DNA of 64,000 bases from Chondrilla cf. caribensis (lineage: Eukaryota > Porifera > Demospongiae > Chondrillida > Chondrillidae). Location of the stretch: the NCBI GenBank assembly GCA_964020155.1, contig OZ026546.1, positions 934,914 through 998,913 on the forward strand. Reading direction: 5' to 3'. The notes under the pieces are model-generated. The model worked only from the letters and a program-made list of their open reading frames with translations, did not search any database and was not told where the DNA came from. Numbering within the stretch: position 1 is the stretch's first letter; each line of letters begins with the position of its first letter. The translations under genes and the position numbers were made by a program. Of this stretch, positions 1 to 11,372 are shown piece by piece.

Positions 1-2155
1 CAACTAATGTTACTATCACTTTTGCTACTTACCTGCTGGCTAAGAATCCTGAAGTACAGGAGAAGCTTGCTAATGAGATTCATGTGTACTTTGATGAGAA
101 TCCGGTGAGTGATGTTGTGTGTGTGTGTGTGTTTGCATGTGCATGTGTGTACATAGCTGCTATGCATATGTAGTACTATGCTTTCATGTTGACCACAATG
201 TTATGCTATTATTTTCACTGTTCATTTCTCAGGACAAGTCAATGTACGATGCTACACATGAGCTGGAATATCTGGACATGGTTCTGAGTGAGACTTTACG
301 ATTGTACCCTCCTGCACCATCGTGAGTTGAATAGAGTTTGATCTTTTGGATGATATACACATGTCAGTTTTTACAATTAAAGTATCAATTGCAACATTTT
401 GCCCACGAGTCTCTTTAGGCATAAGACAATGTTGAGTTTGTTAGGATAATTGTTATAAATTCCAACCAATGAAACCTATTTCAGCTGTCCAATCAGAGGA
501 TCTCGTACTGGATGCAATACTATAGCTATAATATTATTATATGGATAGGATTCTACAGTGCCATCCTGAGCTAGTTGTTGCTATTATCACTCCCTCTGTT
601 TTCCTGGGGAGTGAAGCACCTCATCTTCACAGTGAGTGAAAATCTCCATCTTCACAGTCTGTTCCAGACACAGTGTAGGCTATGAAGTCTCCTTTCCATG
701 CACCAGCCCTCCCTCCTCTCTCCATGGCTCCATGCTTGAGTAGTAGTGTACAATTAAAACCATGATATAGTCAAATTCCAGATTAGCCATCATATAGTCA
801 TGCATGGGCATTATCCTACTGTGACCCTGAGGCAAAGCTGCCAAACACTTCTTGAGTGTATCTTAAAATTTGTATTCATTATTGTGCATTCCCTCTCACT
901 ACAGAACTCCTCGTCTGTGCAATGAAGAATGTGTTATCAACGGGGTTACCATCAAGAATGGAGTACAAGTGTTCATTCCGATTTATGATATTCACAAGAA
1001 TCCAGATCTCTGGCCAGAACCTGAGAAATTCATTCCAGAGCGGTGAGTGTGTGTGGGTGTGTTAGTACATGTACATAATTTGCAGATGTCAATGTGATGT
1101 GTGAATGTTTTGTAACTAGCCAATAGACACAGGGTTATGTTATGTCTCTCTTACTTGCCAAGATTTTGTTGAGAAATTTAAATATGTGGCATGTAGCTTA
1201 AGTCAGGGACATTGCTCAGCTCCAGTTTGATATTAATACAAAAGGTGTTTAGTGATGTGTTCACAATGACCCCTTACTCCAAAAGCTGAAGCCTCAAACC
1301 TCTCACCAACTATAATTCATGCACACTGACCTGGTCACCACATATTGCACTTTGTGGGCAAGTGTTCCAACTCTCAATGTTCACTCAATCACACTACATG
1401 TACATACCTGTGTACTTATGATGATGTCATGGTGGTAGAAATTTCTATTATACTATTACCATGGCAATGGCGGTAACTTCGCCCTCGGTGTCAATTAGGC
1501 AAAGGTGTCTGTATATCCACTACAGCTTCTCCAGAGGTACTTTAGCTATTACATACTTACATATGTCTTAGTGTACATGTATTTCAAGTTTTATTCAGAA
1601 TCTATTCTTCTTTTTATATTAATATTTTCTACATATGTACAGGTTCACAGCAGAGGAGAAGGCTAAGCGTCATCCTTGTGCTTACCTTCCATTTGGTCTT
1701 GGACCTAGAAACTGTGTTGGAATGAGGTTTGCACTGATGGAAGCTAAAATGGCTCTCATTGAGATTGTCAGGAACTTCAAGATTGAGTTGTCTCCAGAGA
1801 CAAAGGTGCTTATTATGTGTGTCTGTACATATGGATTGAGTGTACATATCAGTATCTTGTATGCTTGTTGAATATTAATTGTCAAATTATCATTATAGTA
1901 TCATTATAGTAAATAATTATTTATTATAGTAATTAAATTACTATTATGTTGCACATTTGTTAGTATTAACACGCATTTTGTATGTATAGTGCATAATATA
2001 CTATGTATATTATGCATTATATGTATTTCCACTTTTGATTAATGTATACGTATCAATGTGGTGTCACTTAATTGTAGGACCCACTGGAAATTGAAGTGGC
2101 AATTGCTCTAAAACCAAAGAACGGATTGTACGTCAACTTCCACCGCAGAGATTGA
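1..2155 (+). CDS. Cytochrome P450 gene A, CYP3-clan-like, 3' part (exons 9-13)
   Basis: Only the last five exons lie in the window: part of exon 9 (1-104), exon 10 (233-321), exon 11 (905-1042), exon 12 (1643-1805) and exon 13 (2078-2155, stop TGA at 2153). All join in frame through GT-AG introns. The product is a heme-thiolate monooxygenase, presumably ER bound. Visible motifs are the K-helix ExxR (ETLR) in exon 10, the PER motif (FIPER) across the exon 11/12 boundary, and the heme ligand loop FGLGPRNCVG in exon 12. The C-terminal residues NFHRRD match genes B and D. The heme loop, and the MRFALMEAKMALI stretch after it, point to the CYP3 clan. Exon 12 uses the donor GTGCTT, conserved in every copy here. 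The 5' part lies upstream of the window. Substrate unknown. Confidence 0.9.
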
Positions 2156-2957
2156 GAGAGACACTGCAACCAACTTTCCTACATGCCATCAATTCCAAAT
2201 AATCACCAATTCTCTTCATTTTCTTCATCAATTTACTTCATAAGATCATAATCTCAGCATAAATCTCATTTTCTATAGTAAATATTATCACCAGGCTTAC
2301 TATAAATACCACTTACCTATAGCTATATACATGTATCAGTATTGCCATTATTCGGTCATAATAAGTATGTGGTATCTATAGCTATACTGTATATCAAATA
2401 AGGGGTGCTTCAAATATCACATCCAATTCATTGTGTGCATGTGCATTTGTGTCTGTTTAGGCTAAATTTAACCCAAATAATGTAAACTGCATGTTACACC
2501 TGCAGTGTAAGCCAGACCCTGCATGATTCTATTCTTAACTTACCTGGAATTTGTGTCATTCAAATACTTACAATCTCATGTAGACTGAGCGTTTGTATTC
2601 TTTGATATATTATGTACATACATATACACAGGCGGTAGAGTCCACATTTATACACAACACTTGTACAGATGTACCAATTTCCTGGGTATTAGGATTTGTC
2701 CTTATTAGGTCATAAAAAGCATGTGTATCAGTGTGGTATGCATCCAATAAGGGCATCACGTCCATTGGATCTCGCACATATGTATGTTTAGGGTTAAAAT
2801 ATAAAACCATGTGTAGTGCTAGCGGGACCGGTTCTATTTTTAGCCTACCCGGAAATTGCGCATGCAAAACCATAGACACTCTAAACTACGTAACCGTAGT
2901 TTAGAGTGTCTATGGCAAAACCGACCCTTGATCCGCCATTTTATTGTGTTGGAGCAT
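2156..2957. other. Intergenic spacer A-B with a hairpin near its right end
   Basis: No coding region is recognised. Compared with the short 310-bp spacer between B and C, this spacer carries about 640 extra bases. Two weakly similar blocks (about 2327-2550 and 2650-2880) suggest an old internal duplication. At 2870-2915 there is a perfect 21-bp inverted repeat with a 4-base loop (TAAC). Confidence 0.6.
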
Positions 2958-2987
2958 AACAAAATAAAATGGCGGATCTAGGGTCGG
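2921..2987. repeat. Inverted repeat carrying two ATGGCGG motifs upstream of gene B
   Basis: Arms 2921-2945 and 2963-2987 are complementary in 24 of 25 positions. Each arm contains AAAATGGCGGATC, so gene B has this motif in both orientations, whereas genes C and F have it only in the forward orientation. ATGGCGG resembles the YY1 core; that link is by motif similarity only. Confidence 0.75.
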
Positions 2988-3081
2988 CTACGCCAGACTA
3001 GTTTTTCTATTCTTGGATATCGGCACGCGTATACGAATCTGGTCGTCGACATCACTCAAGTACAGAAAGCAGGGAATCACG
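2958..3081 (+). promoter_or_regulatory. Conserved upstream block of gene B
   Basis: This block starts AACAAAATAAAATGGCGG and continues with GGTCGGCTACGCCAGACTAG up to the ATG. The same block precedes gene C (11235-11372) and gene F (37776-37904). Such conservation directly before three start codons suggests a core promoter and 5' UTR. No clear TATA box was seen. Confidence 0.55.
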
Positions 3082-4722
3082 ATGGATCCTTTCTCTCTAC
3101 TTTTCAGCACCTACGGTCTAATAACTTTGTTGGTACTCCTGTGTTCAATCTACATCTGCTACAGGTGAGATTACTACGTATTTCTCGGTATATGGCTCAA
3201 TTGTGAAAGTTCGGCTAGGAGTGTGCGATCCATAGATCCTAAGGTCTCTAAGACCCTTTTATCACAGTTGTGCGGAGAAACCATAGATGATAAAATAAGA
3301 TTATTAGTATGCTTACGTCATTGGTCGCTATGTGGAGATTGCGAGAAGATTTGTTATAGTTTAGCCGACATGTACATTTACCTGTAGTTTTCGATGTACC
3401 TGTTACGTCCCTTTGTCCCTCCCTTGGAGTTTGTCTTAGTTATTTAAAGGGCCAGTAACATAAAAAAAACAAGTTGGGCTCAAATGGGCTCTTTTAGTAA
3501 GTAAACCCTCGTGGTGATGTTTAAAATCACCATTCTTGCTTTCAACGAGAGAAATTCGCCGCTTTTGTTCCTAAAACTCGCCCATTTTGAATGACGCGTA
3601 GTGACATCACAAGAGGAACGTACGTAATACGATTTACTAGCAATTTTTGCTGATTATGTTAGGTTTAAACTCTGCATCTCTTAGTTTCGGCATTATTTGG
3701 AATTAAATAAACGCTTATTTGCTGCTGAAAGTAATAGGGAAGCTGAGGGATAGTTTATCTTGCAGATATCCCCAAAGAATGTCGATAAATGAGCTTTATG
3801 TCAAAGTAATTGCCCCAAACATGATGTAACTAGAATGTATATACCGATAATTTGGTTCATTACAGTGATTATGGATGTCTGGTTGTAGAGAAACATTCAT
3901 CTGTTGGATTCCCAAGCTCCTCCATCTATGTGAACCACTTACAACCAACATTGCAAAATAAATGCAATTGCTGACACTATTTACAATTGAAATCATGCAA
4001 AAATGTAGACAGCGGTACATCAAATGTAGTAATCACAGTATAACAATTTATAACTCAAGATTAATGTTAAAATGACTGACATACTGGTCGAATGGGGATT
4101 CTGAGATGATATTTCGAAGTTTTTCGCTATAAATTAGACAAGTGTCGTAAATAACGCGCTACAATTCATGTGTATACCGTGCAGTGTTATCCAGTCTGCA
4201 AATTACCTAGCCAGGGTCCTCTTTTAAGTCACTTCATGACCCCGATCGGTCATTTGCCGCGATGGGTTCGAACGGATAAGACTCCATTACAATTGTTGCA
4301 GGAATACTCGAATCATCGTTATCATCCGCACTAACATCATTTAACTCTACTGAAGTGCTCATTTGGGCTTCGTCGTTGAAAGAAAGGCCATTAGGACCAC
4401 TAAATTCGTTCGTCGAAATACCGTAAGGCTTCAGACATCTTTCGTTCCTCTTATGACGTCACGAAATATGACGAAGATGACGTAATCAGGCGTAATTGGC
4501 TATAACATCCTCGATTACTCCCCACCCAGATGACAGGAGCGAATTCAAACATCACCATTGGTGTTTACTAACTAAAAGGAGTAATTCAAGACCAACTTGT
4601 TTTTTCATGTTACTGGCCCTTTAATTTTATTTTTGTCTGAGAGGTTATCCGTGCATATGCATTTACTTTGTGTAGTGCTATTTTGGAGAAACCCTACAAA
4701 AACACTGTAATATCTAATAATG

Positions 4723-4758
<36 letters not shown>

Positions 4759-7700
4759 TGCTTATGTATTTGGCCTCGTAAGTATGACCATATACTTATT
4801 CATAGTTACTAACTGCATGTCCTAAATCAACCGTGACGTTCACTTTTTTTCCAGTGGTAAGTTGGTAACATGTCCAGCACGGATTGGTGAAAGGCAGTTC
4901 TTGATACTTCCCTGTCCAAACAGATCCTTTCAAATCTTGGATACGTATTGATAGAGACATTAGAACCCATACTGTCCATTGCTTTGCCTATGTCTACACA
5001 AGAGATCGCTTTACTTGGCGGTAGTCATCGAAGTACATTTCCCACACAAACACCAATGACTGTGATTGATCCTGTATTACGTACAATCCCTATTCCCTTC
5101 ATAATCCTGTTCTTCATCATTTCCCATCCTTTCATGGAGATTCGCCAACTCTTCTGTGATTCCAAATGTTCGTAAATGTACAGATGGATAGGCTGCAACA
5201 TACTGCATATACAGGAAGACGCCAGTGACGTCACCAATATGGCTGCCACACCCAAGAATTTCTCGTAAACAGTAACGATTTGAATGCTTTTACTTCATAA
5301 AGAGCTGTATTCCAATAGTATCTATGTTTTAAACCTGTTATTTTTCGATTCAGTGTCCCTTTATTTTTTTTCCACATCCTGGGCTTTGTGTACTCACCAT
5401 TTGTTCATTTCATCAAAGTATGTTGTATACACATTTTAAATATTTTCACTTATGTTTTAGTCTTCAAGTTTTTCACGCATCTTTGCGTCTTCATAGACAG
5501 TCTGACTGTGAATGTAGCCTCATTTTGCTAGTAGTCAGTTTGAGTTGTGATGAGACTGAGTGAAAGAATTGAGTTAGTTCGATTTGTGAAGAACACGGAA
5601 GTAACATAAAAGAGAGGTGTATATACGTACGTACTTCACAAACACACACATTTGGGGTTACCGTAGTTCGTGTCAGGCTCATTCCCTGAAGTGTTTGTCA
5701 CTAGCCCTCTCCAATATCCAACTCTGCCTGTTTGTACGATCAGCACTCCTGTTCTCTGTAGCTTTGAGATTCCCTCCTCTGTTCCTTTCTTGGACTTCTG
5801 GTCCCCCCACCTACACAATCTTGTATAATTAAAGGACTTTGTATATTTTGATTAAGTTACTATTATCTTTGATTAAGTTACTATTATCCTTGTTCTTACA
5901 CATGTTAGAATATACTTTGGTACAAAACCATTTCTGTCCATAAATGATCCGGATATGATCAGAGATGTAACTGTTAAACATTTTGACAAATTTGTGGATC
6001 ATACAGTGAGCTTGTTGTTTGTGCCTGTTCACTCCAAATACAGTAGAAATACATTAGGACAAACTGTAATGGACCCCCAAAATTCTGTATTAATTTTATA
6101 TAATATTATTATTTCTATCCTTCTCATCCACACAACTACGAACAACTAAACAAAATCAGTTCAAAATTGGTTAATACCATCACGATTGTTTATCTCAATG
6201 AGTTTCTGCTGTGCTCTGCTTGTATATACAGTACACATGTATGTTTATGAGAGAGTATGCTTTATTGTATTGAGTGTATTCTGTATTCAATTGTACGTAT
6301 GTACTGTAACAGTTGAATCTGTTTGAAGACAACCTATACACAAAGACCCCCTTTCCTAAGTGACCACTATTGAACTATCCAATACACAATCTCAACTACA
6401 CTGATACACCTCTATATGAAGACCACCTGTCTATGTGCAGGGACCATCTTTTCTTGGTCTCCTGGGTGGTCTCAATAAACAGGTTCCAAATTGAATGTGT
6501 ATTCAACTCAATATGTTTCCACAAATATTGATGTGTATTGGCAGAAGTACGTAATATATGTATGTATTGTACCTGTGTAGCATAGGGCTGTTGGGTTCAA
6601 GGTCTGGGTCGAAGACAAGATGTACGATGGCCTATTTGCTACATCTGGGGACAAATGGAGAAGACGAAGGCGTTTCATTTCTCCTGCATTTAGTGGTCAC
6701 AAAATGAAACTGGTGAGGAGATGAAGTCTTCTACTGTATATGTTGAGACTGTAGTGAGTTAGTGTCTCCTCATCTTCTGTTAGATGGAGCCTCTGATCAA
6801 GGAGAGTACAGTACGTCTGGCAGAGAAGATATCTGTACTGGCAGAGAAAGGAGAAACTGTGGAAGTACTTGGGTGAGTAGTGGTGTTGCTAATTTACATA
6901 CTATGAACCTGAATACTTGTTGGGTGAAAGGTCAAATGCGTAAGCTAAATAATAGTAATAATACGTAATACGTAGGAGAATATATGTACATTGTTGTATG
7001 TTGTGACTTTTTCTCTTCATTTTGTTGCAGTCTCTACAACAAGATGACCATGGAGGTCTTACTGTCCACCGCCTTTGGAAGATCTGTTGACATACAAGGA
7101 GGGAAGGGAGGGGAAATATACAAGGATGCTAGGGACCTGTTTAAGTTCGTGACTGGGAAGCAAGCCATATTCATGACAATTCTACAGTTTATCTTGAGTA
7201 GGTTAAATGTACAGTGTGCTGTAACAGTTATGAATTTTGCACATTGGCAGCCAAACCTTAACACAGTTTGGACTGCTGGTACATACGTACTCTGACAACC
7301 GTTTTCCAATGACTTCCCTACCATATTCTTCACACGTTCCTCTGTTTTCCTCTGTTTCACCTCTTGTTTGTTTGAATTGTGTCTCTGTGAGGACAATATC
7401 TCCATGTAATGCAGCTTATGGTGTTGTATGGTGTCCAGTACTGCCAACAATGTATGTTTGTGAACCTGGACCTGTACCTCACTGTAAGTAAGGTACGTAT
7501 GTTAGTACTGAAATAAAGAGTTTAAAGTGTCCACAGTGATAGATAGCTTGAGCAGATTATCATCATTCTCCATCTTATAACACTTTTTCGTTTTTCCAGT
7601 ATATTGTCCAAGACTTGCTCCTTTATTGAGACCTATTCTATTGTGTCTGTTGAAAGCCCTCCCACGACTGACCAAAGCCGCTATTATGATGATTGAGATG

Positions 7701-10700
7701 AGAAGAGAGGAAGGAAGCACAGCCGCTGTGAGTGACAATGGTGTGAACAAATCTCTTCTACTGCTTCAACCTGACCTTGTTTGTACGTTTATAGCGAAAA
7801 GACCTCCTTCAACTGCTGATTGACTCCAGCGATGAACAGACTAAGGACAGGCTTCAAACTGGAGAGATTGTAGCTGATATTGTTGGTTTCCTGTTTGCTG
7901 GTTATGAGACAACCAGTGTAGCTATCACTTTTGCCACCTACATGCTGGCTAAGAATCCTGAAGTACAGGAGAAGCTTGCTAATGAGATTCATGAGTACTT
8001 TGATGAGAATCCAGTGAGTGATGTTGGTGTGCTTGTTTGCATGTGCATGTACATGCATGCACATGTGTGTACATAGCTATGTATGTGTAGTACTATACTT
8101 CCATGTTGACCGCAATGGTATGGTATTATTTTCACTGTTCATTTCTAGGACAAGTCGATGTACAATGCCACACATGAACTGGAATATCTTGACATGGTTC
8201 TGAGTGAGACTTTACGATTGTACTCTCCAGCACCAGCGTGAGTTGAACAGAGTTTGATCTTTGATTTACACTTGTCTGTTTTTACAATTAAAGTATCAAT
8301 TGCAACATTTTGCCCACATGCATGCCACCCTCATCCATAGTTGCCAACTGTTTTGAATCATCCGGGACATTTGTTGATTTTTCCAGTGGTAACATATCCC
8401 GCACAGATTTGTGAAATGTCTCGGATTTAACAACAGTGAACCACAGGGTGCAAAATGCAATTGTCTTTATTCAAATTGTCTTTAGACGTACCATCATAAT
8501 CCACAAACAAGTGCTTCGATTTTATTCAGTTGTTTTATTGTCATTCGTCATTCCCTAGTGGAATGAATTTTTAGCCTGTTTCATTTTCGTTCGACAGTGT
8601 TACGTATTCTGATCGACAATTTTGAAGCTCTTGGAAAGTTTTTGTAAGTTTTCATCATCAATTCATCAATCTAACGACATAAAAACTCATAATTACTTTC
8701 CTATGGAGCATAATGTTGAATTATACCTCAAATATTGGCTTTTTGATTCGTCCATGCGTTTGATGGTTTGCCTATGATGCCGAGAAGGGTATACGGGCTG
8801 AGCTTGCACGAGCCAAGAAGCAATACATGGGCCGAGGTACTATGTCTAGACTATGGTCTATATAGTGCAATATTGTGATTGCCCGATGGGTGGAGGGATG
8901 GCTAGATAGATAGATAGTTAGTGCTGGGCGATAATGACTTTTTCTGCATATCACGATACCTTAGGAGAGTATCACGATATACCCGATGTATTGGTAGAAT
9001 TCAAATTATTGGGAATCAAAGTGACACTTTCATTGAATTAGCACTACATTGCAAGTTATACTAATAGCATAAGCAAAAATAAACAACTAAAAACAAGTTA
9101 CACAGCTAATTAAAACAAAAGAAACCGTTTAAGGCAAGTTATCGTGCAGAAAGCATGGCATGACAACATTGTCATCATCCAGGCATGACCTCTTTGCTGT
9201 TACAATGTTGCCAGCTGTACTAAAGAGCCTTTCAGAAGATACACTGGTGGCGGGGATGCACAGGTACTTTCTTGCGTATATTTTACATAGTTATCTTACG
9301 TATCTTCATCTTTATGCGTATGCAGCGCAACGTGCACTGTATATATAATACATTATATAGGCGATACTGCCAATAGTCGCCCTCTGTATATTGATACCCT
9401 TTGGGTATCGATACTATCGATGGTATCAATTGTAGCGCCCAGCACTAATAGGTACACCAACTAGAAGTGATGAAGGAAAGCTTGGCAAAGGAAATGTTAG
9501 ATTTTAGCCACAATGCCACGACACAGTCATTGTAATCCATTTCTACGTAAGCGAGTTACGGAGCAATAAAAATTTAATATAGATGCCCAAGGTGGCAATT
9601 TATGGACGCAGGGGACATTTCTGGGCAATTTTCAAATTTATGCTTATTTCCAAACATTCTCATACTAAAATTGTTAGCCATCATATAGTCAAACATGGGC
9701 ATTATCCTACTGTGACCCTGAGGCAAAGCTGCCAAACACTTCTTAATCTTATCTTAAAATTTGTATTCATTATAGTGCATTCCCTCTCACTACAGAACTC
9801 CTCGTCTGTGCAATGAAGAATGTGTTATCAATGGGGTTACCATCAAGAATGGAGTACAAATGTTCATTCAGATTAAAGACGTCCACAAGAATCCAGATCT
9901 CTGGCCAGAACCTGAGGAATTCATTCCAGAGCGGTGAGTGTGTGTGGGTGTGTTAGTACATATACATATTTTGTAGATGTCAACGTGGCACATGTGAATG
10001 TTTGGTAACTAGCCAATAGACACAGGGTTATGTTATGTCTCTCTCGATTGCCAGGATTTTGTTGAGAAGTTTAAAAATGATTGTATGTAGCTTTAGTCAT
10101 GGACATTGCCCAGCTCCAGTTTGTGTTCAGTGATGTGTTCACAATGACCCCTTACTCCCAAAGCTGAAGCCTCAAACCTCTCCACCAACTATAATTCATA
10201 CACACTGACCTGGTCACCACATATTGCACTTTGTGGGCAAGTGTTCCAACTCTCAATGTTCACTCAATCACACTACATGTACATACCTGTGTACTTATGA
10301 TGTCATGGTGGTAGACATTGCTATTGTACTATTACCATGGTAATGGACAGTAACTTTTTGATACTATAATTATTTCTACGTAGCGTGTGTACATGTTTAT
10401 GTCCATACATATTATTTCTTAGTATATTTCAAGTTTTATTCAGAGTCTATTCCTCTTTTTATATTAGTATTTTCTACATACGTATACACAGGTTCACAGC
10501 AGAGGAGAAGGCTAAACGTCATCCTTGTGCTTACCTTCCATTTGGTCTTGGACCTAGAAACTGTGTTGGAATGAGGTTTGCACTGATGGAAGCTAAAATG
10601 GCTCTCATTGAGATTGTCAGGAACTTCAAGATTGAGTTGTCTCCAGAGACAAAGGTGCTTATTATGTGTGACTGTACATATGGGTTGAGGGTACATATCA

Positions 10701-11062
10701 GTACAGATATCGATACTGGTTGCCTTGTAAAGTAGCCTCTGGCTTAAGGCCTTCCCAGTTCAAATAAGTTTCCTTGTAACCTTAACCTTATAACCTTATA
10801 GATGTTGTATCTTGTATGCTTGTTGAACATTAATTGTCAAATTATCAAGTATCATTATACGTAGTAAATAATTATATTGCGCATTTGTTAGTATCAATTG
10901 ACTCACATTTGTATGTATTGTGTAAAGTATTTTATGTATATCCACTTTTGATTAATGTATTATTGTGATATCACTTAATTGTAGGACCCACTGGAAATTG
11001 AAGTGGGAATTGTTTCAAAGCCAAAGAATGGATTGCACATCAATTTCCACCGCCGAGATTGA
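3082..11062 (+). CDS. Cytochrome P450 gene B, CYP3-clan-like, exons 2-3 missing
   Basis: Exons seen: 1 (3082-3164), 4 (5909-6005), 5 (6581-6712), 6 (6784-6872), 7 (7031-7197), 8 (7600-7727), 9 (7795-8013), 10 (8149-8237), 11 (9796-9933), 12 (10492-10654), 13 (10985-11062). Exon 1 encodes the ER signal anchor (MDPFSLLFSTYGLITLL...). I found no counterpart of exons 2-3 (52 codons: the proline-rich hinge and start of the catalytic fold) between 3165 and 5908. Exon 1 ends and exon 4 begins in matching phase, so a direct 1-to-4 splice stays in frame and would give about 460 aa. AGYETT (I-helix), ETLR (ExxR) and FGLGPRNCVG (heme loop) are intact. Exon 9 has 73 codons, like gene G, against 71 in C and F. 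Introns hold a TTAA-flanked element and a hAT-like element. It may be a pseudogene or a shortened gene. Confidence 0.8.
3448..4620. mobile_element. TTAA-flanked DNA transposon (non-autonomous) in intron 1 of gene B
   Basis: Both ends carry long imperfect terminal inverted repeats beginning AGGGCCAGTAACAT (left) and, as its complement, ending ATGTTACTGGCCCT (right). TTAA lies directly outside each end (3444-3447 and 4621-4624). Similarity between the ends extends about 80 bases. No transposase-like reading frame is visible in the 1173 bp. TTAA targets are typical of piggyBac elements; assignment to that superfamily rests on the target site only. Confidence 0.75.
4715..4759. repeat. (ATA)n microsatellite
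   Basis: About fourteen consecutive AAT/ATA units in intron 1 of gene B. Confidence 0.95.
8919..9447. mobile_element. hAT-like non-autonomous element in intron 10 of gene B
   Basis: The left end reads TAGTGCTGGGCGATAA and the right end is its near complement, ending CGCCCAGCACTA. The interior is AT-rich and has no recognisable transposase. The termini match those of the element at 41919-42521, which has a clean 8-bp target duplication. No clear target duplication is visible here. Confidence 0.7.
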
Positions 11063-11234
11063 GAAAGACACTGCAGTCATCTATACTGCATGGTATCTAT
11101 TCCAAATATTCACTAATTCTCTTCATTTTATTAATTCATAATATCATAATCTCAACATTAGTCTCATTTTCTATAGTAAAATTATCACCACGCTTTCTAT
11201 AAAATTAATAACCTATAATAATTATTATAGCCCT
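11063..11234. other. Short spacer B-C, presumed 3' UTR of gene B
   Basis: AT-rich sequence after the stop of gene B, closely similar to 37613-37775 after the broken gene D. No gene is visible. Confidence 0.5.
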
Positions 11235-11372
11235 AACAAAATAAAATGGCGGATCAAGGGTCGATCGGCTACGCCAGACTAGTTTCTGTATTCTCGGATA
11301 TGCAGGCGTATACGGTATAGAGTTTGGTCTTCGACGTGCATCCAAATTAAATACACGGGTACCAGAGAATCG
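11235..11372 (+). promoter_or_regulatory. Conserved upstream block of gene C
   Basis: It starts AACAAAATAAAATGGCGG and runs to the ATG. It is nearly identical to 37776-37904 before gene F and similar to 2958-3081 before gene B. It contains one YY1-like ATGGCGG core. The promoter role is inferred from position and conservation. Confidence 0.6.

Noticed and set aside
7034..7450. 138-aa open frame on the - strand
   Set aside because: It overlaps exon 7 of gene B in antisense and has no recognised motif; it is a shadow frame.
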